A stretch of 64,000 nucleotides of DNA from Brevundimonas sp. (GTDB lineage: Bacteria; Pseudomonadota; Alphaproteobacteria; Caulobacterales; Caulobacteraceae). The translations under genes and the position numbers were made by a program. Shown here in pieces: positions 17,990 to 26,898 of the stretch. Position 1 is the stretch's first letter; each line of letters opens with the position of its first letter. Where the stretch lies: contig NZ_JACESB010000008.1 in assembly GCF_013912005.1 (NCBI RefSeq), positions 52,711-116,710 on the forward strand, in the 5' to 3' direction. Under the pieces are notes generated by a model. That model had not been told where the DNA came from. It searched no databases and saw nothing but the letters and a program-made list of their open reading frames with translations.

Positions 17990-18716
17990 GCTGCCCCGCC
18001 GCTTCCCCTGGATCCTGACCGTCCTCTGCGCCGGCCTGTGCGCCGTGCTGCTCGCGCTCGGCGTCTGGCAGGTGCAGCGGATGCAATGGAAGGCGGGGCT
18101 GATCGCCGCCGCCGACGCCGCCGCCGAGGAGCCCGTCGCTCCCGCCGCCCGGGTGTTCGCCGCCGCCCGGCCCGAGTTCCGCAAGGTCGAACTGACCTGT
18201 CCCGGCCTCGCCACCGCCCCCTGGGTGGAGCTGCAGAGCATCCACGACGGCCAGGCCGGGGTTCGCCTGATCTCCGCCTGCCGCGACCCCGGACTGGACC
18301 GCGTGGTCCTCGTCGACCGGGGCTTCGTCGCGGACGGGATTTCGGCGCGTCCCCCGGTCGCGCCCTCGTCCACGCCCCTGCGCGTCGTGGCCGAGATCCG
18401 CGCCACCCCCGCCCCCGGCCCCATGGCGCTGGCCGCCCAGGACGACCGCTTCTACGTGCGCGACAACGCCGCCATGGCCCGCGCGCTCGGGGTCGAGGGT
18501 CCGGTGTCGCCGTGGACCGCCTTCGCCCTCGCGTCGACCAATCCCGACTGGGCCGCCCTGCAGCCCTCCGCCCCGCCGCCGGCCTTCTCCAACAACCACC
18601 TCGGCTACGCCCTGACCTGGTTCGGACTGGCGCTCGCCCTCGTCGGTTTCTACATCGCCCTGCTCCGCCGGCGCATGTCCGGCCCCTCCCGCCCCGGGGA
18701 CAAGGAACCGTCCTGA
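17982..18716 (+). CDS. SURF1-family oxidase assembly protein
   Basis: A 244-residue SURF1/Shy1-family protein, which handles heme a during oxidase maturation. It has the classic layout: one N-terminal helix (WILTVLCAGLCAVLLALGVWQVQRMQWK), a periplasmic domain of about 180 residues, and a C-terminal helix (LGYALTWFGLALALVGFYIALL). VLVDRGFV fits the conserved SURF1 core. GTG start, overlapping DUF983 by eight bases. This completes the assembly set next to the structural genes. Confidence 0.93.
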   Translation: MTELPRRFPWILTVLCAGLCAVLLALGVWQVQRMQWKAGLIAAADAAAEEPVAPAARVFAAARPEFRKVELTCPGLATAPWVELQSIHDGQAGVRLISACRDPGLDRVVLVDRGFVADGISARPPVAPSSTPLRVVAEIRATPAPGPMALAAQDDRFYVRDNAAMARALGVEGPVSPWTAFALASTNPDWAALQPSAPPPAFSNNHLGYALTWFGLALALVGFYIALLRRRMSGPSRPGDKEPS

Positions 18717-19978
18717 CCGCCCGCCTCCACACCCTGCCCAACGGCGTCCGCGTCGTCTGCGACCCCATGCCGGGCCTGCGCACCCTGGCTCTGACGGTCA
18801 CGGTGCGCGGCGGCGCGCGCTGGGAGACGGAGGCGACCTCGGGTTGGTCGCACTGCCTCGAGCATCTGGTGTTCAAGGGGGCGGGCGACATGGGCGCGCG
18901 CGAGATCGTGGAGCGCATCGAGGGGCAGGGGGGCTCGATCAACGCCGCCACCGGCTACGAGCGCACCAGCTTCGAGGTTCGCGGCCTGGCGGGCACGCTG
19001 CCTCTGTCCATGCAGGTCCTCTCCGACCTCGTCTTCCGCCCGACGCTCGATCCGGCGGAGATCGAGCGCGAGAAGGACGTCGTCGCCCAGGAGATCGCCG
19101 AGGCCTTCGACACCCCGGACGACCACGTGTTCGAAATGGCGCAGACCCGCGCTTTCGCAGACCAGCCGCTCGGACGACCGATCCTCGGCTCCGTCGCCAG
19201 CCTGGCCCCCATCGACCGGGCGAGCATCGCCGCCTGGCGCGCCCGCCTCTACGCCCCTGACCGCATGGTCGTCGCCGCCGCCGGCGCGGTGGACGAGGAC
19301 GAGCTGCTGACGCTGGCCGGGCGCTGGTTCGGCGGCGAGGCCGCGATCCCTGCGGACGCCCCGGCCGCCGCCCGCTTCACCGGCGGCGCCGACCGGCTGA
19401 CGCGCCGGATCGAACAGGCCAACCTCGTGTTCCAGCTCCCGTCGGCCTCGGCGGTCGAGCCGACCTACGCCGCCGCCCGCATGCTGGCGGAGATCCTCGG
19501 CGGCGGCATGGCCTCGCGCCTGTTCCAGAGCGCGCGCGAGGCCCGCGGCCTGGCCTACGCCATCGACGCCTGGCACGAGCCCTATGAGGACGCCGGCGTG
19601 CTCGGCATCTACGCCGGGGCCGCCGCCGAGCGGGCCGTCGAGCTGGCGCGGGTCTGCGCCGACGAGTTGCGCGCCCTGGCCGAGCACGGTCCGAAGGAGG
19701 CGGAGGTCGCCCGCGCCGCCGCGGTGCTCAACGCCGGCCTGTGGATGTCGGACGAGAATCCCGCCGCCCGCGCCGGCCGGGCCGCGGCCCAGACCCTCCT
19801 GTTCGGCGCGCCCATCCCCTCGCAGGTCGCCGCCGACCGCATTCTCGCCCAGACGCCCGCCAGCGTGCGCGACGCCGCCGGGGCGGCGCTGGCCGCCGGG
19901 ACCTCGGCCACGGCCGTGCTCGGCCCGGCCGCGGCCGGCCCGGCCGGCGCCGCCTTCCACCGCGCCCTGTTCGGCTGA
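18713..19978 (+). CDS. M16-family zinc peptidase, apparent CTG start
   Basis: A 421-residue M16 peptidase, related to mitochondrial processing peptidase beta and PqqL. The inverted zinc motif HCLEH is at 47-51 with the third ligand E127 exactly 76 residues on (VVAQEIAEAF). Aligned with relatives the protein should begin TARLHTLPNGVRV, but no ATG, GTG or TTG is available; the first ATG lies within the mature fold. CTG at 18713 overlaps the SURF1 stop (CTGA) and has an AAGGA ribosome site six bases upstream. It probably processes envelope proteins. Confidence 0.9.
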   Translation: MTARLHTLPNGVRVVCDPMPGLRTLALTVTVRGGARWETEATSGWSHCLEHLVFKGAGDMGAREIVERIEGQGGSINAATGYERTSFEVRGLAGTLPLSMQVLSDLVFRPTLDPAEIEREKDVVAQEIAEAFDTPDDHVFEMAQTRAFADQPLGRPILGSVASLAPIDRASIAAWRARLYAPDRMVVAAAGAVDEDELLTLAGRWFGGEAAIPADAPAAARFTGGADRLTRRIEQANLVFQLPSASAVEPTYAAARMLAEILGGGMASRLFQSAREARGLAYAIDAWHEPYEDAGVLGIYAGAAAERAVELARVCADELRALAEHGPKEAEVARAAAVLNAGLWMSDENPAARAGRAAAQTLLFGAPIPSQVAADRILAQTPASVRDAAGAALAAGTSATAVLGPAAAGPAGAAFHRALFG

Positions 19979-19990
19979 TATCCTGCGGCG

Positions 19991-20581
19991 ATGGCCCTTC
20001 TCGACTGGATCAGCGAGGCGAGCGGTCCGGTCGTGCGCGGCCGGGGCGTCGTCCTCCGCCCGCCGCGGGCGTCGGATCACGAGGCCTGGGCCGCCTTGCG
20101 CGGCGAGTCCCGCGCCTACCTCCAGCCGTGGGAGCCGACCTGGCCCGAGGACGACCTGACCCGGGCCGCCTTCCGGCGGCGACTCACCATCTACGCCCGC
20201 GAGATGGAGGCGGGGCACGCCTGGCCCTTCTTCGTCTACCGCGAGCCCGACCGCGCCCTCGTCGGCGCCATCACCCTCTCCAACGTCCGCCGGGGCGTCG
20301 CCGAAACCGGCACCCTCGGCTACTGGATCGGTCGTCGGTTCTCCGGTCGCGGCCACGCCACCGCCGCGGTCCGCGCCATGACCGCCTGGGCCTTCGACGA
20401 GCTCGGCCTGCACCGGGTCGAGGCGGCCTGCGTCCCCGCCAACACGCCCTCCCGCCGCGTGCTGGAGAAGGCTGGCTTCGAGCTGGAGGGGCAGGCCCGG
20501 GCTTATCTCAAAATTAACGGCGCTTGGGCAGATCATCTGTTGTTCGGCCGCGTGAACGACGGGGCCGGCTGCGACGGCTGA
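19991..20581 (+). CDS. RimJ-like GNAT N-acetyltransferase
   Basis: A 196-residue GNAT enzyme of the ribosomal-protein-alanine acetyltransferase group. The acetyl-CoA loop is RRFSGRGHATAAVRAM, preceded by GTLGYWIG, and the C-terminal VEAACVPANTPSRRVLEKAGFELEGQARAYLKINGAWADH is the hallmark RimJ/RimL tail. It transfers acetyl to an N-terminal amine. It begins 12 bases after the M16 peptidase, in the same run. The true substrate may not be ribosomal. Confidence 0.9.
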   Translation: MALLDWISEASGPVVRGRGVVLRPPRASDHEAWAALRGESRAYLQPWEPTWPEDDLTRAAFRRRLTIYAREMEAGHAWPFFVYREPDRALVGAITLSNVRRGVAETGTLGYWIGRRFSGRGHATAAVRAMTAWAFDELGLHRVEAACVPANTPSRRVLEKAGFELEGQARAYLKINGAWADHLLFGRVNDGAGCDG

Positions 20582-20607
20582 GCCGTTCACCGGGGATCCG
20601 TAGGCGT

Positions 20608-22284
20608 TTGAACAATCGCTCCAGAAGTCTGGCCTGGGACGCGACGACCGCCATCGAGGCGCTGGCCGCTGCGGACACCGCCCTGTGGATCTGGACCCCG
20701 GCCCAGGACCAGATGCGCTTCACCGGCGCGACCCGCGCCCTCGGGCTCGGCCCGCTCGCGCCGGAGTGCTCCGGGGCCGCCTTCGCCGCGGTCGCCGTGC
20801 CCCAGGACCGCGCCCTCGCCGAGAAGATCCTCAAGCCGCAGGAGGAGGGGACCGAGGTCGCCGTCCGCCTGCGCATGCGCGATTCCGAGACCTGCATCTG
20901 GCGCGGCGTCTGGCTGGAGGACGGGCTGCGCGCCGCCGGAGTGGCGGCGCTGGAGAAGCGTTTCTCGGCCTGCGAGCGGGACCAGCTGACGGGGCTTCTC
21001 GATCGCCGCACCTTCATCAGCCGCGCCGCCGACGCCCTCACCCAGCCGGGCGAGTACGAACTGGTGGCGGCCGACGTCGACCGCCTGCGCCGGCTGAACG
21101 AGGCGTTGGGCCACGAGCGCGCCGATCTGGTGCTGTCGGCGCTCGGCTCCCGCCTGAACGCCGCCTTCGCCCAGGACGCCGCCGCCGCCCGCGTCGGCGA
21201 GGACGAGTTCGCCATCATCGTGCCGCGCGGCGCCACCGCCGCCTCCGAGCGGGTGCGCGAGGCGCTGGAGCAGCCGCTGCGCATCGCCGGCTTCGATATC
21301 TATCCGACCGTGTCGATCGGCGCCGTCGCCGTCGAGGGCGGTCCGGACGCGCCCGACGCCGCCGAACTGCTGCGCCGCGTCGAGCTGGCGGTCGAGCACG
21401 CCAAGTCCGCCGGCCGCGGCGGGGTGGCCGCCTACGGCCGCGCCCTCGAAAGCGACAGCCTCTCGCGGCTGGCGCTGGAGTCCGACCTGCGCAACGCCTT
21501 CGTGCGCGGCGAGATCGAGCCCTTCTACCAGCCCATCGTCAACCTCGACACCGGCGCGGTCGCCGGCTTCGAGGCCCTGGCCCGCTGGCGTCACCCGCGC
21601 CGCGGCCTCGTGCCCCCCGACGAGTTCCTCGGCCTCGCCGACGAGATGGGGCTGATGAACGAGCTGGGCCTGCTGATGATGACCCAGTCGGCCCGCCAGC
21701 TCGCCGAGTGGCTGCGCCGCCACCCCGGCGCCGGCAAGCTGTTCTGCAGCGTCAACCTGTCGGTGGGCGAGATCGAGCGGCCCGGCCTGGTCGCCGACGT
21801 GGCCCGGATCATCTCCGAGACCGGGCTGCCGCGCGGCGCGCTCAAGCTCGAGGTCACCGAGAGCGACATCATGCGCGACACCACGCGCGCCGCCGCCATC
21901 CTGAAGGAGCTCCGCGAGGCCGGGGCCTCGCTGGCGCTGGACGACTTCGGCACCGGCTTCTCGTCGCTCAGCTACCTCGCCCGCCTGCCGTTCGACACCC
22001 TGAAGATCGACCGCTACTTCGTGCTCACGATGGACAAGGACGAGGGCTCGGCCAAGATCGTCCGCTCGGTCGTCAACCTGGGCCGCGACCTGTCGCTCGA
22101 AGTCGTCGCCGAGGGGGTCGAGAACGCCACCTTGGCCAAGCTCCTGCTGCAGGCCCAGTGCCACTACGGCCAGGGCTTCGGCTACGCCCAGCCGCTGCCC
22201 GCCCAGGGCGCCGAGGTCTACCTCAACGAGTCCCTCGCCGACGGCTCGGCCCCGATCAAGGCGCGCTCGGGCCAGAGCGCCTAG
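20608..22284 (+). CDS. pdeA: PdeA-type cyclic-di-GMP phosphodiesterase (PAS-like, GEDEF, EAL)
   Basis: A 558-residue protein: an N-terminal PAS-like region (1-110), a degenerate GGDEF domain with GEDEF at 197-201, and an EAL domain starting FYQPIVNLDTG with EAL at 322-324 and DDFGTGFSSLSYL intact. In Caulobacter PdeA the GEDEF domain binds GTP and activates the EAL domain, lowering c-di-GMP in swarmer cells; it is degraded by ClpXP with CpdR. Length, motif and the oxidase/AlgH neighbours match. The start is taken as TTG at 20608, 26 bases after the acetyltransferase. Cell-cycle control here is inference from the homolog. Confidence 0.88.
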   Translation: MNNRSRSLAWDATTAIEALAAADTALWIWTPAQDQMRFTGATRALGLGPLAPECSGAAFAAVAVPQDRALAEKILKPQEEGTEVAVRLRMRDSETCIWRGVWLEDGLRAAGVAALEKRFSACERDQLTGLLDRRTFISRAADALTQPGEYELVAADVDRLRRLNEALGHERADLVLSALGSRLNAAFAQDAAAARVGEDEFAIIVPRGATAASERVREALEQPLRIAGFDIYPTVSIGAVAVEGGPDAPDAAELLRRVELAVEHAKSAGRGGVAAYGRALESDSLSRLALESDLRNAFVRGEIEPFYQPIVNLDTGAVAGFEALARWRHPRRGLVPPDEFLGLADEMGLMNELGLLMMTQSARQLAEWLRRHPGAGKLFCSVNLSVGEIERPGLVADVARIISETGLPRGALKLEVTESDIMRDTTRAAAILKELREAGASLALDDFGTGFSSLSYLARLPFDTLKIDRYFVLTMDKDEGSAKIVRSVVNLGRDLSLEVVAEGVENATLAKLLLQAQCHYGQGFGYAQPLPAQGAEVYLNESLADGSAPIKARSGQSA

Positions 22285-22850
22285 GCGCGGCCCGCCTGGC
22301 CCGACAGCCGTCCCGGGTCGATGCCCAGGGTGGCTAGGGCGCGCGCCCACTTGGCCTCGTAGTCGGGGTCGAAGACCAGATCGGCGTCGGCGTCGGCGGT
22401 GAGCCAGACGTTTTCGCCGAGCTCCTCCTCCAGCTGACCCTCGCCCCAGCCGGCGTAGCCCAGCAGCAGCACCGACCGCCGCGGCCCCGCCGCCGGATCG
22501 ACCATGGCCGCCAGCGCCTCGCGCGTGCCGGTCATCGCCAGCCCGTCGCCGATCAGGGCCGAGGCGTCCGCCGCCATCCAGTCGTCGGTGTGCAGCACGA
22601 AGCCCCGTTCCCGCTCGACCGGCCCCCCGACCAGCACCGGACGCTCCGCCGCCGCATCGGGCGCGGGCGTCTCCAGCTTGGTCAGCACCATCTTCAGGTC
22701 GACGCCCGGCGCGGGCCGGTCGAGGCGCAGCCCCATGGCGTGATCCGGCCCGTGGGCGCAGATCAGGATCACCGCATGCTCGAAGCGGGGGTCGCCGATG
22801 CCCGGCATCGCCACCAGCAGGCGCCCGGCCAGGGATTGGAAGTGGTCCAT
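22281..22850 (-). CDS. AlgH/YqgE family protein (DUF179)
   Basis: A 189-residue DUF179 protein. Diagnostic parts are SLAGRLLVAMPGIGDPRFEHAVILICAH at the N-terminus, GGPVERERGFVLHTDDW in the middle, and LLGYAGWGEGQLEEELGENVWL. The function is not established; relatives influence alginate genes in Pseudomonas. Its stop shares a CTAG with the stop of pdeA, so the two convergent genes overlap by four bases. No spaced Shine-Dalgarno is seen; AAGG abuts the ATG. Confidence 0.92.
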   Translation of the reverse strand: MDHFQSLAGRLLVAMPGIGDPRFEHAVILICAHGPDHAMGLRLDRPAPGVDLKMVLTKLETPAPDAAAERPVLVGGPVERERGFVLHTDDWMAADASALIGDGLAMTGTREALAAMVDPAAGPRRSVLLLGYAGWGEGQLEEELGENVWLTADADADLVFDPDYEAKWARALATLGIDPGRLSGQAGRA

Positions 22851-22967
22851 CCTTCTATCATCGGGAGCCGGCGGCGCAGGCGCAAGTCGCGCGAGGTTGG
22901 CGAGTTTCGCCGCAGGCCCTATCTGGGCGGCGGGACCCATCCCGCAGCCCCATCCGGAGAGCCTTCC

Positions 22968-23453
22968 ATGACCGTGAAGATCGGCGACCGCATCCCCTCC
23001 GCCACGCTGACGCGCGCCACCGACGAGGGACCGAAGCCGGTCTCCACCGACGAGGTCTTCAAGGGCCGCACCGTCGCCCTGTTCGCCGTGCCGGGCGCCT
23101 TCACCCCGACCTGCTCGGCCCGGCACCTCCCGGGCTTCAAGGACGCCCGCGAGACGCTGAAGGCGAAGGGCGTCGACGCGATCGCCTGCGTCTCGGTCAA
23201 CGACGCCTTCGTCATGGGCGCCTGGGCCGACAGCCAGGGCGTCGGCAAGGACGACATCCTGATGCTCGGCGACGGCAACGGCGACTTCACCCGCGCCCTC
23301 GGCCTGTCGATGGACGCCAAGGGCTTCGGCATGGGCGAGCGCTCGCAGCGCTACTCGATGCTGATCCGCGACGGCGTGGTCGAGCAGCTGAACGTCGAGC
23401 AGCCGGGCGAGTACAAGGTGTCGTCCGCCGAACACCTGCTGACCCAGCTCTAG
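22968..23453 (+). CDS. Prx5-type peroxiredoxin
   Basis: A 161-residue thiol peroxidase of the Prx5 (redoxin) family. The peroxidatic cysteine is C49 in VPGAFTPTCSARHLPGF, preceded by the usual TVALFA strand. FVMGAWADSQGV and SQRYSMLIRDGVVEQLNVE are family blocks. It reduces peroxides using glutathione/glutaredoxin or thioredoxin. A GGAGA ribosome site lies eight bases before the ATG. It is divergent from algH, 117 bases apart. Confidence 0.93.
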   Translation: MTVKIGDRIPSATLTRATDEGPKPVSTDEVFKGRTVALFAVPGAFTPTCSARHLPGFKDARETLKAKGVDAIACVSVNDAFVMGAWADSQGVGKDDILMLGDGNGDFTRALGLSMDAKGFGMGERSQRYSMLIRDGVVEQLNVEQPGEYKVSSAEHLLTQL

Positions 23454-23460
23454 GGCCGGC

Positions 23461-23907
23461 ATGACCGACGTCTTCACCCCGGCGCAGCGCAGCGCCGTGA
23501 TGCGCCGGGTGAAGGGTCGCGACACGGGGCCGGAGCTGATCGTGCGCCGCCTCTTCCGGGCCGCCGGAGTCGGTTACCGGCTCGGCGGCGCCGGCCTGCC
23601 GGGGCGTCCGGACCTGGTCATGAAGGGACGGCGGGTCGCCGTCTTCGTCCACGGCTGCTTCTGGCACGGCCACGACTGCCCCCGGGGCGCGCGGGTCCCG
23701 AGGGCCAACGCCGCCTACTGGACCGCCAAGATCGCCCGCAATGCGGCCCGCGACGCGGGGGCTGCGGCGCAGCTGCAGGCGCAGGGCTGGCGGGTGATCA
23801 CCGTCTGGGAATGCGGCCTGCGCCGGCCGGACCTGGCCGACCGGCTGGTCGCGGCGCTCGAGGATCAGGCGACCGCCGTCTCCATCTCCGCCGCGTCCCC
23901 GGGCTGA
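23461..23907 (+). CDS. vsr: Very short patch repair endonuclease (Vsr), without a methylase nearby
   Basis: A 148-residue mismatch nicking enzyme. The residues match E. coli Vsr: D51 (GRPDLVMKG) and H69 for catalysis, and C66, H71, C73 with C118 as the structural zinc site in HGCFWHGHDC and WECG. Vsr repairs T:G mismatches left by deamination of 5-methylcytosine and is usually next to a cytosine methyltransferase gene. None is in this window. It starts seven bases after the peroxiredoxin, and its last 43 bases overlap the convergent histidine kinase gene. Confidence 0.93.
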   Translation: MTDVFTPAQRSAVMRRVKGRDTGPELIVRRLFRAAGVGYRLGGAGLPGRPDLVMKGRRVAVFVHGCFWHGHDCPRGARVPRANAAYWTAKIARNAARDAGAAAQLQAQGWRVITVWECGLRRPDLADRLVAALEDQATAVSISAASPG

Positions 23908-25796
23908 GCCATGGTCATCACGTGGTTGATCGCCCCCAGCAGCATCTGCGGGGTGATCGGCTTGGGCACGAAATAGGTCATGCCCGCCGCCGTGCAGGCG
24001 GCGATGTCCTCGGGCGCCGTGTCGGCGGTCACGGCGATCACCGGCACGCGGGCGTTGGGTCCGCTGCCGGCGCGGATGCGGCGGGTGGTCTCGCGCCCGT
24101 CCAGCTCCGGCATCCGCACGTCCATGAAGATCAGGTCGAACGGGGTCGCCTCGCAGATCTTCAGCGCCGCCATGCCGTCGGCGGCGGTGGAGATGTCGCA
24201 GCCGAGCGGCTGCAGGATCAGCTGGATGGCGCGCCGGTTGATGTCGTGGTCGTCCACCACCAGCACCCGCATGGGACGCCCGTCGTCCGCCTCCTCCGCC
24301 TCCGCCGGGGCGGGCTCCGGCGCCGGTGCGGCCGCGGTCGCGGCGATGACCGGGGACTCCGCCGGCGGGGCCGAGGCGTCCGGCTTCGCCGGCCCGACCA
24401 GCGCGCGGGCCACCGCCTCCCGGCCCTGCTGCTCCAGCGTCGGCGGCGAGGAGAGGGAATCCTCGCCCGGCTCGACCCGCAGGGCGAGAGTGAACTGGGC
24501 CCCCTCGCCGGGCCGGCTGCGGGCGGTCAGCCGTCCGCCCATCAGCTCGGCCAGCTGGCGGCTGATGGCGAGGCCGAGGCCGGTGCCGCCGTGCCGGGCG
24601 CTGATCCCGTCGGCGATCTGGTCGAAGGGCGTGAACAGGCGCCCCATCTGCTCGTGCGTCATGCCGGGCCCGGTGTCGATGACGTCGATCAGCAGGGCGT
24701 GGCCGGCCGGCTCCTCCGGCCAGGACCGCAGCCGCAGGGTGATCGAGCCCTGCGGGGTGAACTTCATGGCGTTCGAGATCAGGTTGTTCAGCACCTGACG
24801 CAGCCGCATCGGATCGCCGCGGACGGCGGCCGGAATCGACGCCGCGCCCTCGACGCGCAGCTTCAGCCCCTTGGCGCGGGCGGGACCGCGCCACAGCCGC
24901 ACCGTCTGGTTGAGCAGGTCGCGGAGGTCGAAATCGACGCTGTCCACGGTCATGTGGCCGGCTTCCAGCTTGGCGTGGTCCAGCAGGTCGTCCAGCAGGG
25001 CCTTCATCATGAAGCCGGCGTCGCTGATCAGGCGGGCCTGGGCGCGGGAGCCGCCGTCGGCCGCCGCCCGCTCCAGCTCGACGGAGCCGGTCAGGATGGC
25101 GCTGATGGGCGTGCGCAGGTCGTGGCCGACGGCGGCGAGGAAGGCGCTGCGGCCCTCCATGATGCGCTCGGCGTCCTGACGCTTGCGCTCGGCTTCCAGC
25201 CGCGCGGCCGTCTCGGCGATGCGGGCCTCGTTCATCCGCTGCCACGTCGACAGGCAGTAGGTGACGAACACCCCGACGGCCACCGCGGCGGCCGTGACCA
25301 GTCCGGTGCCGGCGCCGAACATGGCCATGAACACCGGCACGGTGGCGAGGTAGAGGAATTGGGGGACGACGGTCAGCACCAGCACCCGCTTCGAGCGCGG
25401 CGCATTGATCATCGAATAGATGGCGCCCGCGGACAGCAGCAGGGTGGCGCAGATGCCCGCCAGCGGTCCGCCCACCAGCCAGAGCGGCAGCGACAGGCTG
25501 CCGAAATAGCCGGCGTTGGCGACCAGGAGGGCGTCGCCGGCCAGGGCGCGAAGCCCCCGCAGGCGCGTCGCCCGCCGTCCGTTGATCGGTGCGAAGACCC
25601 ACAGGTCGAGCGCCTGGATCAGGAGGTAGCCGACAAACCAGACGAAGCTCAGCTCCCAGCCGACCACCGGGCTGAACACCAGGGCGCTCGCCGCCGCCAT
25701 GCCGAGACGCTGCAGCAGCGCCTTGCGCCGCTGATGGATGGCGCCGGTCCAAGGGTCCGGCGTCTGGTCAGTCGTCGCGGCCGTAGCGATCGCCAT
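23865..25796 (-). CDS. Membrane hybrid histidine kinase with C-terminal receiver
   Basis: A 643-residue hybrid sensor kinase. Roughly six membrane helices fill residues 33-182, with no large periplasmic domain, suggesting that it senses within the membrane. A linker coiled coil (190-215) leads to the H-box FLAAVGHDLRTP with H225. The N box (NNLISNAMKF, about 337), DTGPGM (374) and GGTGLGL (403) form the ATPase. After an Ala/Pro linker a receiver has VLVVDDHDIN and MDVRMPELDG, with phospho-acceptor D559. The partner regulator and signal are unknown. It does not match a named Caulobacter kinase. Confidence 0.92.
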   Translation of the reverse strand: MAIATAATTDQTPDPWTGAIHQRRKALLQRLGMAAASALVFSPVVGWELSFVWFVGYLLIQALDLWVFAPINGRRATRLRGLRALAGDALLVANAGYFGSLSLPLWLVGGPLAGICATLLLSAGAIYSMINAPRSKRVLVLTVVPQFLYLATVPVFMAMFGAGTGLVTAAAVAVGVFVTYCLSTWQRMNEARIAETAARLEAERKRQDAERIMEGRSAFLAAVGHDLRTPISAILTGSVELERAAADGGSRAQARLISDAGFMMKALLDDLLDHAKLEAGHMTVDSVDFDLRDLLNQTVRLWRGPARAKGLKLRVEGAASIPAAVRGDPMRLRQVLNNLISNAMKFTPQGSITLRLRSWPEEPAGHALLIDVIDTGPGMTHEQMGRLFTPFDQIADGISARHGGTGLGLAISRQLAELMGGRLTARSRPGEGAQFTLALRVEPGEDSLSSPPTLEQQGREAVARALVGPAKPDASAPPAESPVIAATAAAPAPEPAPAEAEEADDGRPMRVLVVDDHDINRRAIQLILQPLGCDISTAADGMAALKICEATPFDLIFMDVRMPELDGRETTRRIRAGSGPNARVPVIAVTADTAPEDIAACTAAGMTYFVPKPITPQMLLGAINHVMTMAQPGDAAEMETAVA

Positions 25797-25860
25797 GCGG
25801 CTCCCCGGAATTGGCCAGCGGCCCCCGCCGCGACTATCCCGGTCTTGCCCTAACGCTCCG

Positions 25861-26898
25861 TCAACGGGCGCTTCCGACCGCCTCCGCCACGGACGCGAAA
25901 CCCTCGTCCCGCACCCGCGCCGCGAGGTCGCGCTTGATCCGCGCCACCAGCCCCGGCCCCTGGTACACGAGAGCGGAATACAGCTGGACCGCCGAGGCCC
26001 CGGCGCGGATGCGCCGCCAGGCTTCCTCGCCGGAATCGATCCCGCCGACGGCGATCAGCGGCAGCCGCCCGGCGGCCGCCTCCGCCGCCGCGGTCAGCGC
26101 CGCGCGCGCCCTGTCCCTGAGCGGCGCTCCGGACAGGCCGCCGGCCTCCTCGCGGTGCGGCGAGCGGAGACCGGCGGGTCGGTCCAGGGTGGTGTTCGAG
26201 ACGATCAGCCCGTCGAGCCCGTGGTCGATCACCGCCTCGACGATCATGCCGATCTCCGCCGCGTCCAGATCCGGGGCGATCTTCAGGAACACCGGCGTCC
26301 GGTCCTCGCCGCGCGCCTCGGCCAGCCGGCCCAGCAGGTCGTCCAGCGCCGCCCGCCCCTGCAGGGCGCGCAGGCCGGGCGTGTTGGGGGACGAGACGTT
26401 GACCGTGAGATAGTCGGCCAGCCCCTTGAGCCGCAGCAGGCCGGCCACATAGTCCGCCGCCTTGTCCTCCGTGTCCTTGTTGGCGCCGAGGTTGGCGCCG
26501 ACCGTCACGGTCCGCGGCCGCCGCTCGAGGCGGGCGGCGAACGCCTCCAGCCCCGCATTGTTGAACCCCATGCGGTTGATCACCGCCCGGTCCTCCGCCA
26601 GCCGGAACAGGCGGGGGCGGGGATTGCCCGGCTGCGGCCGCGGCGTGACCGAGCCGCACTCGACGAAGCCGAACCCCAGCCGCGCCAGCCCGTGCAGCGC
26701 CTCCCCGTTCTTGTCGAGGCCGGCGGCCAGGCCGATCGGGTTCGGCAGCTCCAGCGGCCCGACGCGGGCGCGCAGCACCGGATCGTCCGGCGGCGGGGCG
26801 GGCAGGGGGGCCAGCTGCAGGGCGCGCAGGGCCAGGCCGTGGGCGGTCTCGGGGTCCAGCCGGCGCAGCAGCCCCGCGCCGAGATCGCTCAGGGCCAT
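25861..26898 (-). CDS. pyrD: Dihydroorotate dehydrogenase, class 2
   Basis: A 345-residue FMN enzyme of pyrimidine synthesis; the class 2 type is bound to the membrane face and passes electrons to ubiquinone. An N-terminal amphipathic helix ([25 protein letters not shown]) is the membrane contact. [50 protein letters not shown] (with the catalytic Ser) and SNTT are all present. [11 protein letters not shown] and GGIDSGEEA bind phosphate. The ATG overlaps the DUF952 gene by ten bases. Confidence 0.96.
   Translation of the reverse strand: MALSDLGAGLLRRLDPETAHGLALRALQLAPLPAPPPDDPVLRARVGPLELPNPIGLAAGLDKNGEALHGLARLGFGFVECGSVTPRPQPGNPRPRLFRLAEDRAVINRMGFNNAGLEAFAARLERRPRTVTVGANLGANKDTEDKAADYVAGLLRLKGLADYLTVNVSSPNTPGLRALQGRAALDDLLGRLAEARGEDRTPVFLKIAPDLDAAEIGMIVEAVIDHGLDGLIVSNTTLDRPAGLRSPHREEAGGLSGAPLRDRARAALTAAAEAAAGRLPLIAVGGIDSGEEAWRRIRAGASAVQLYSALVYQGPGLVARIKRDLAARVRDEGFASVAEAVGSAR

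Noticed and set aside
25797-25860. A gene or terminator between the hybrid kinase and pyrD
   Set aside because: Only 64 bases; no stem with a T run and no coding frame of note.
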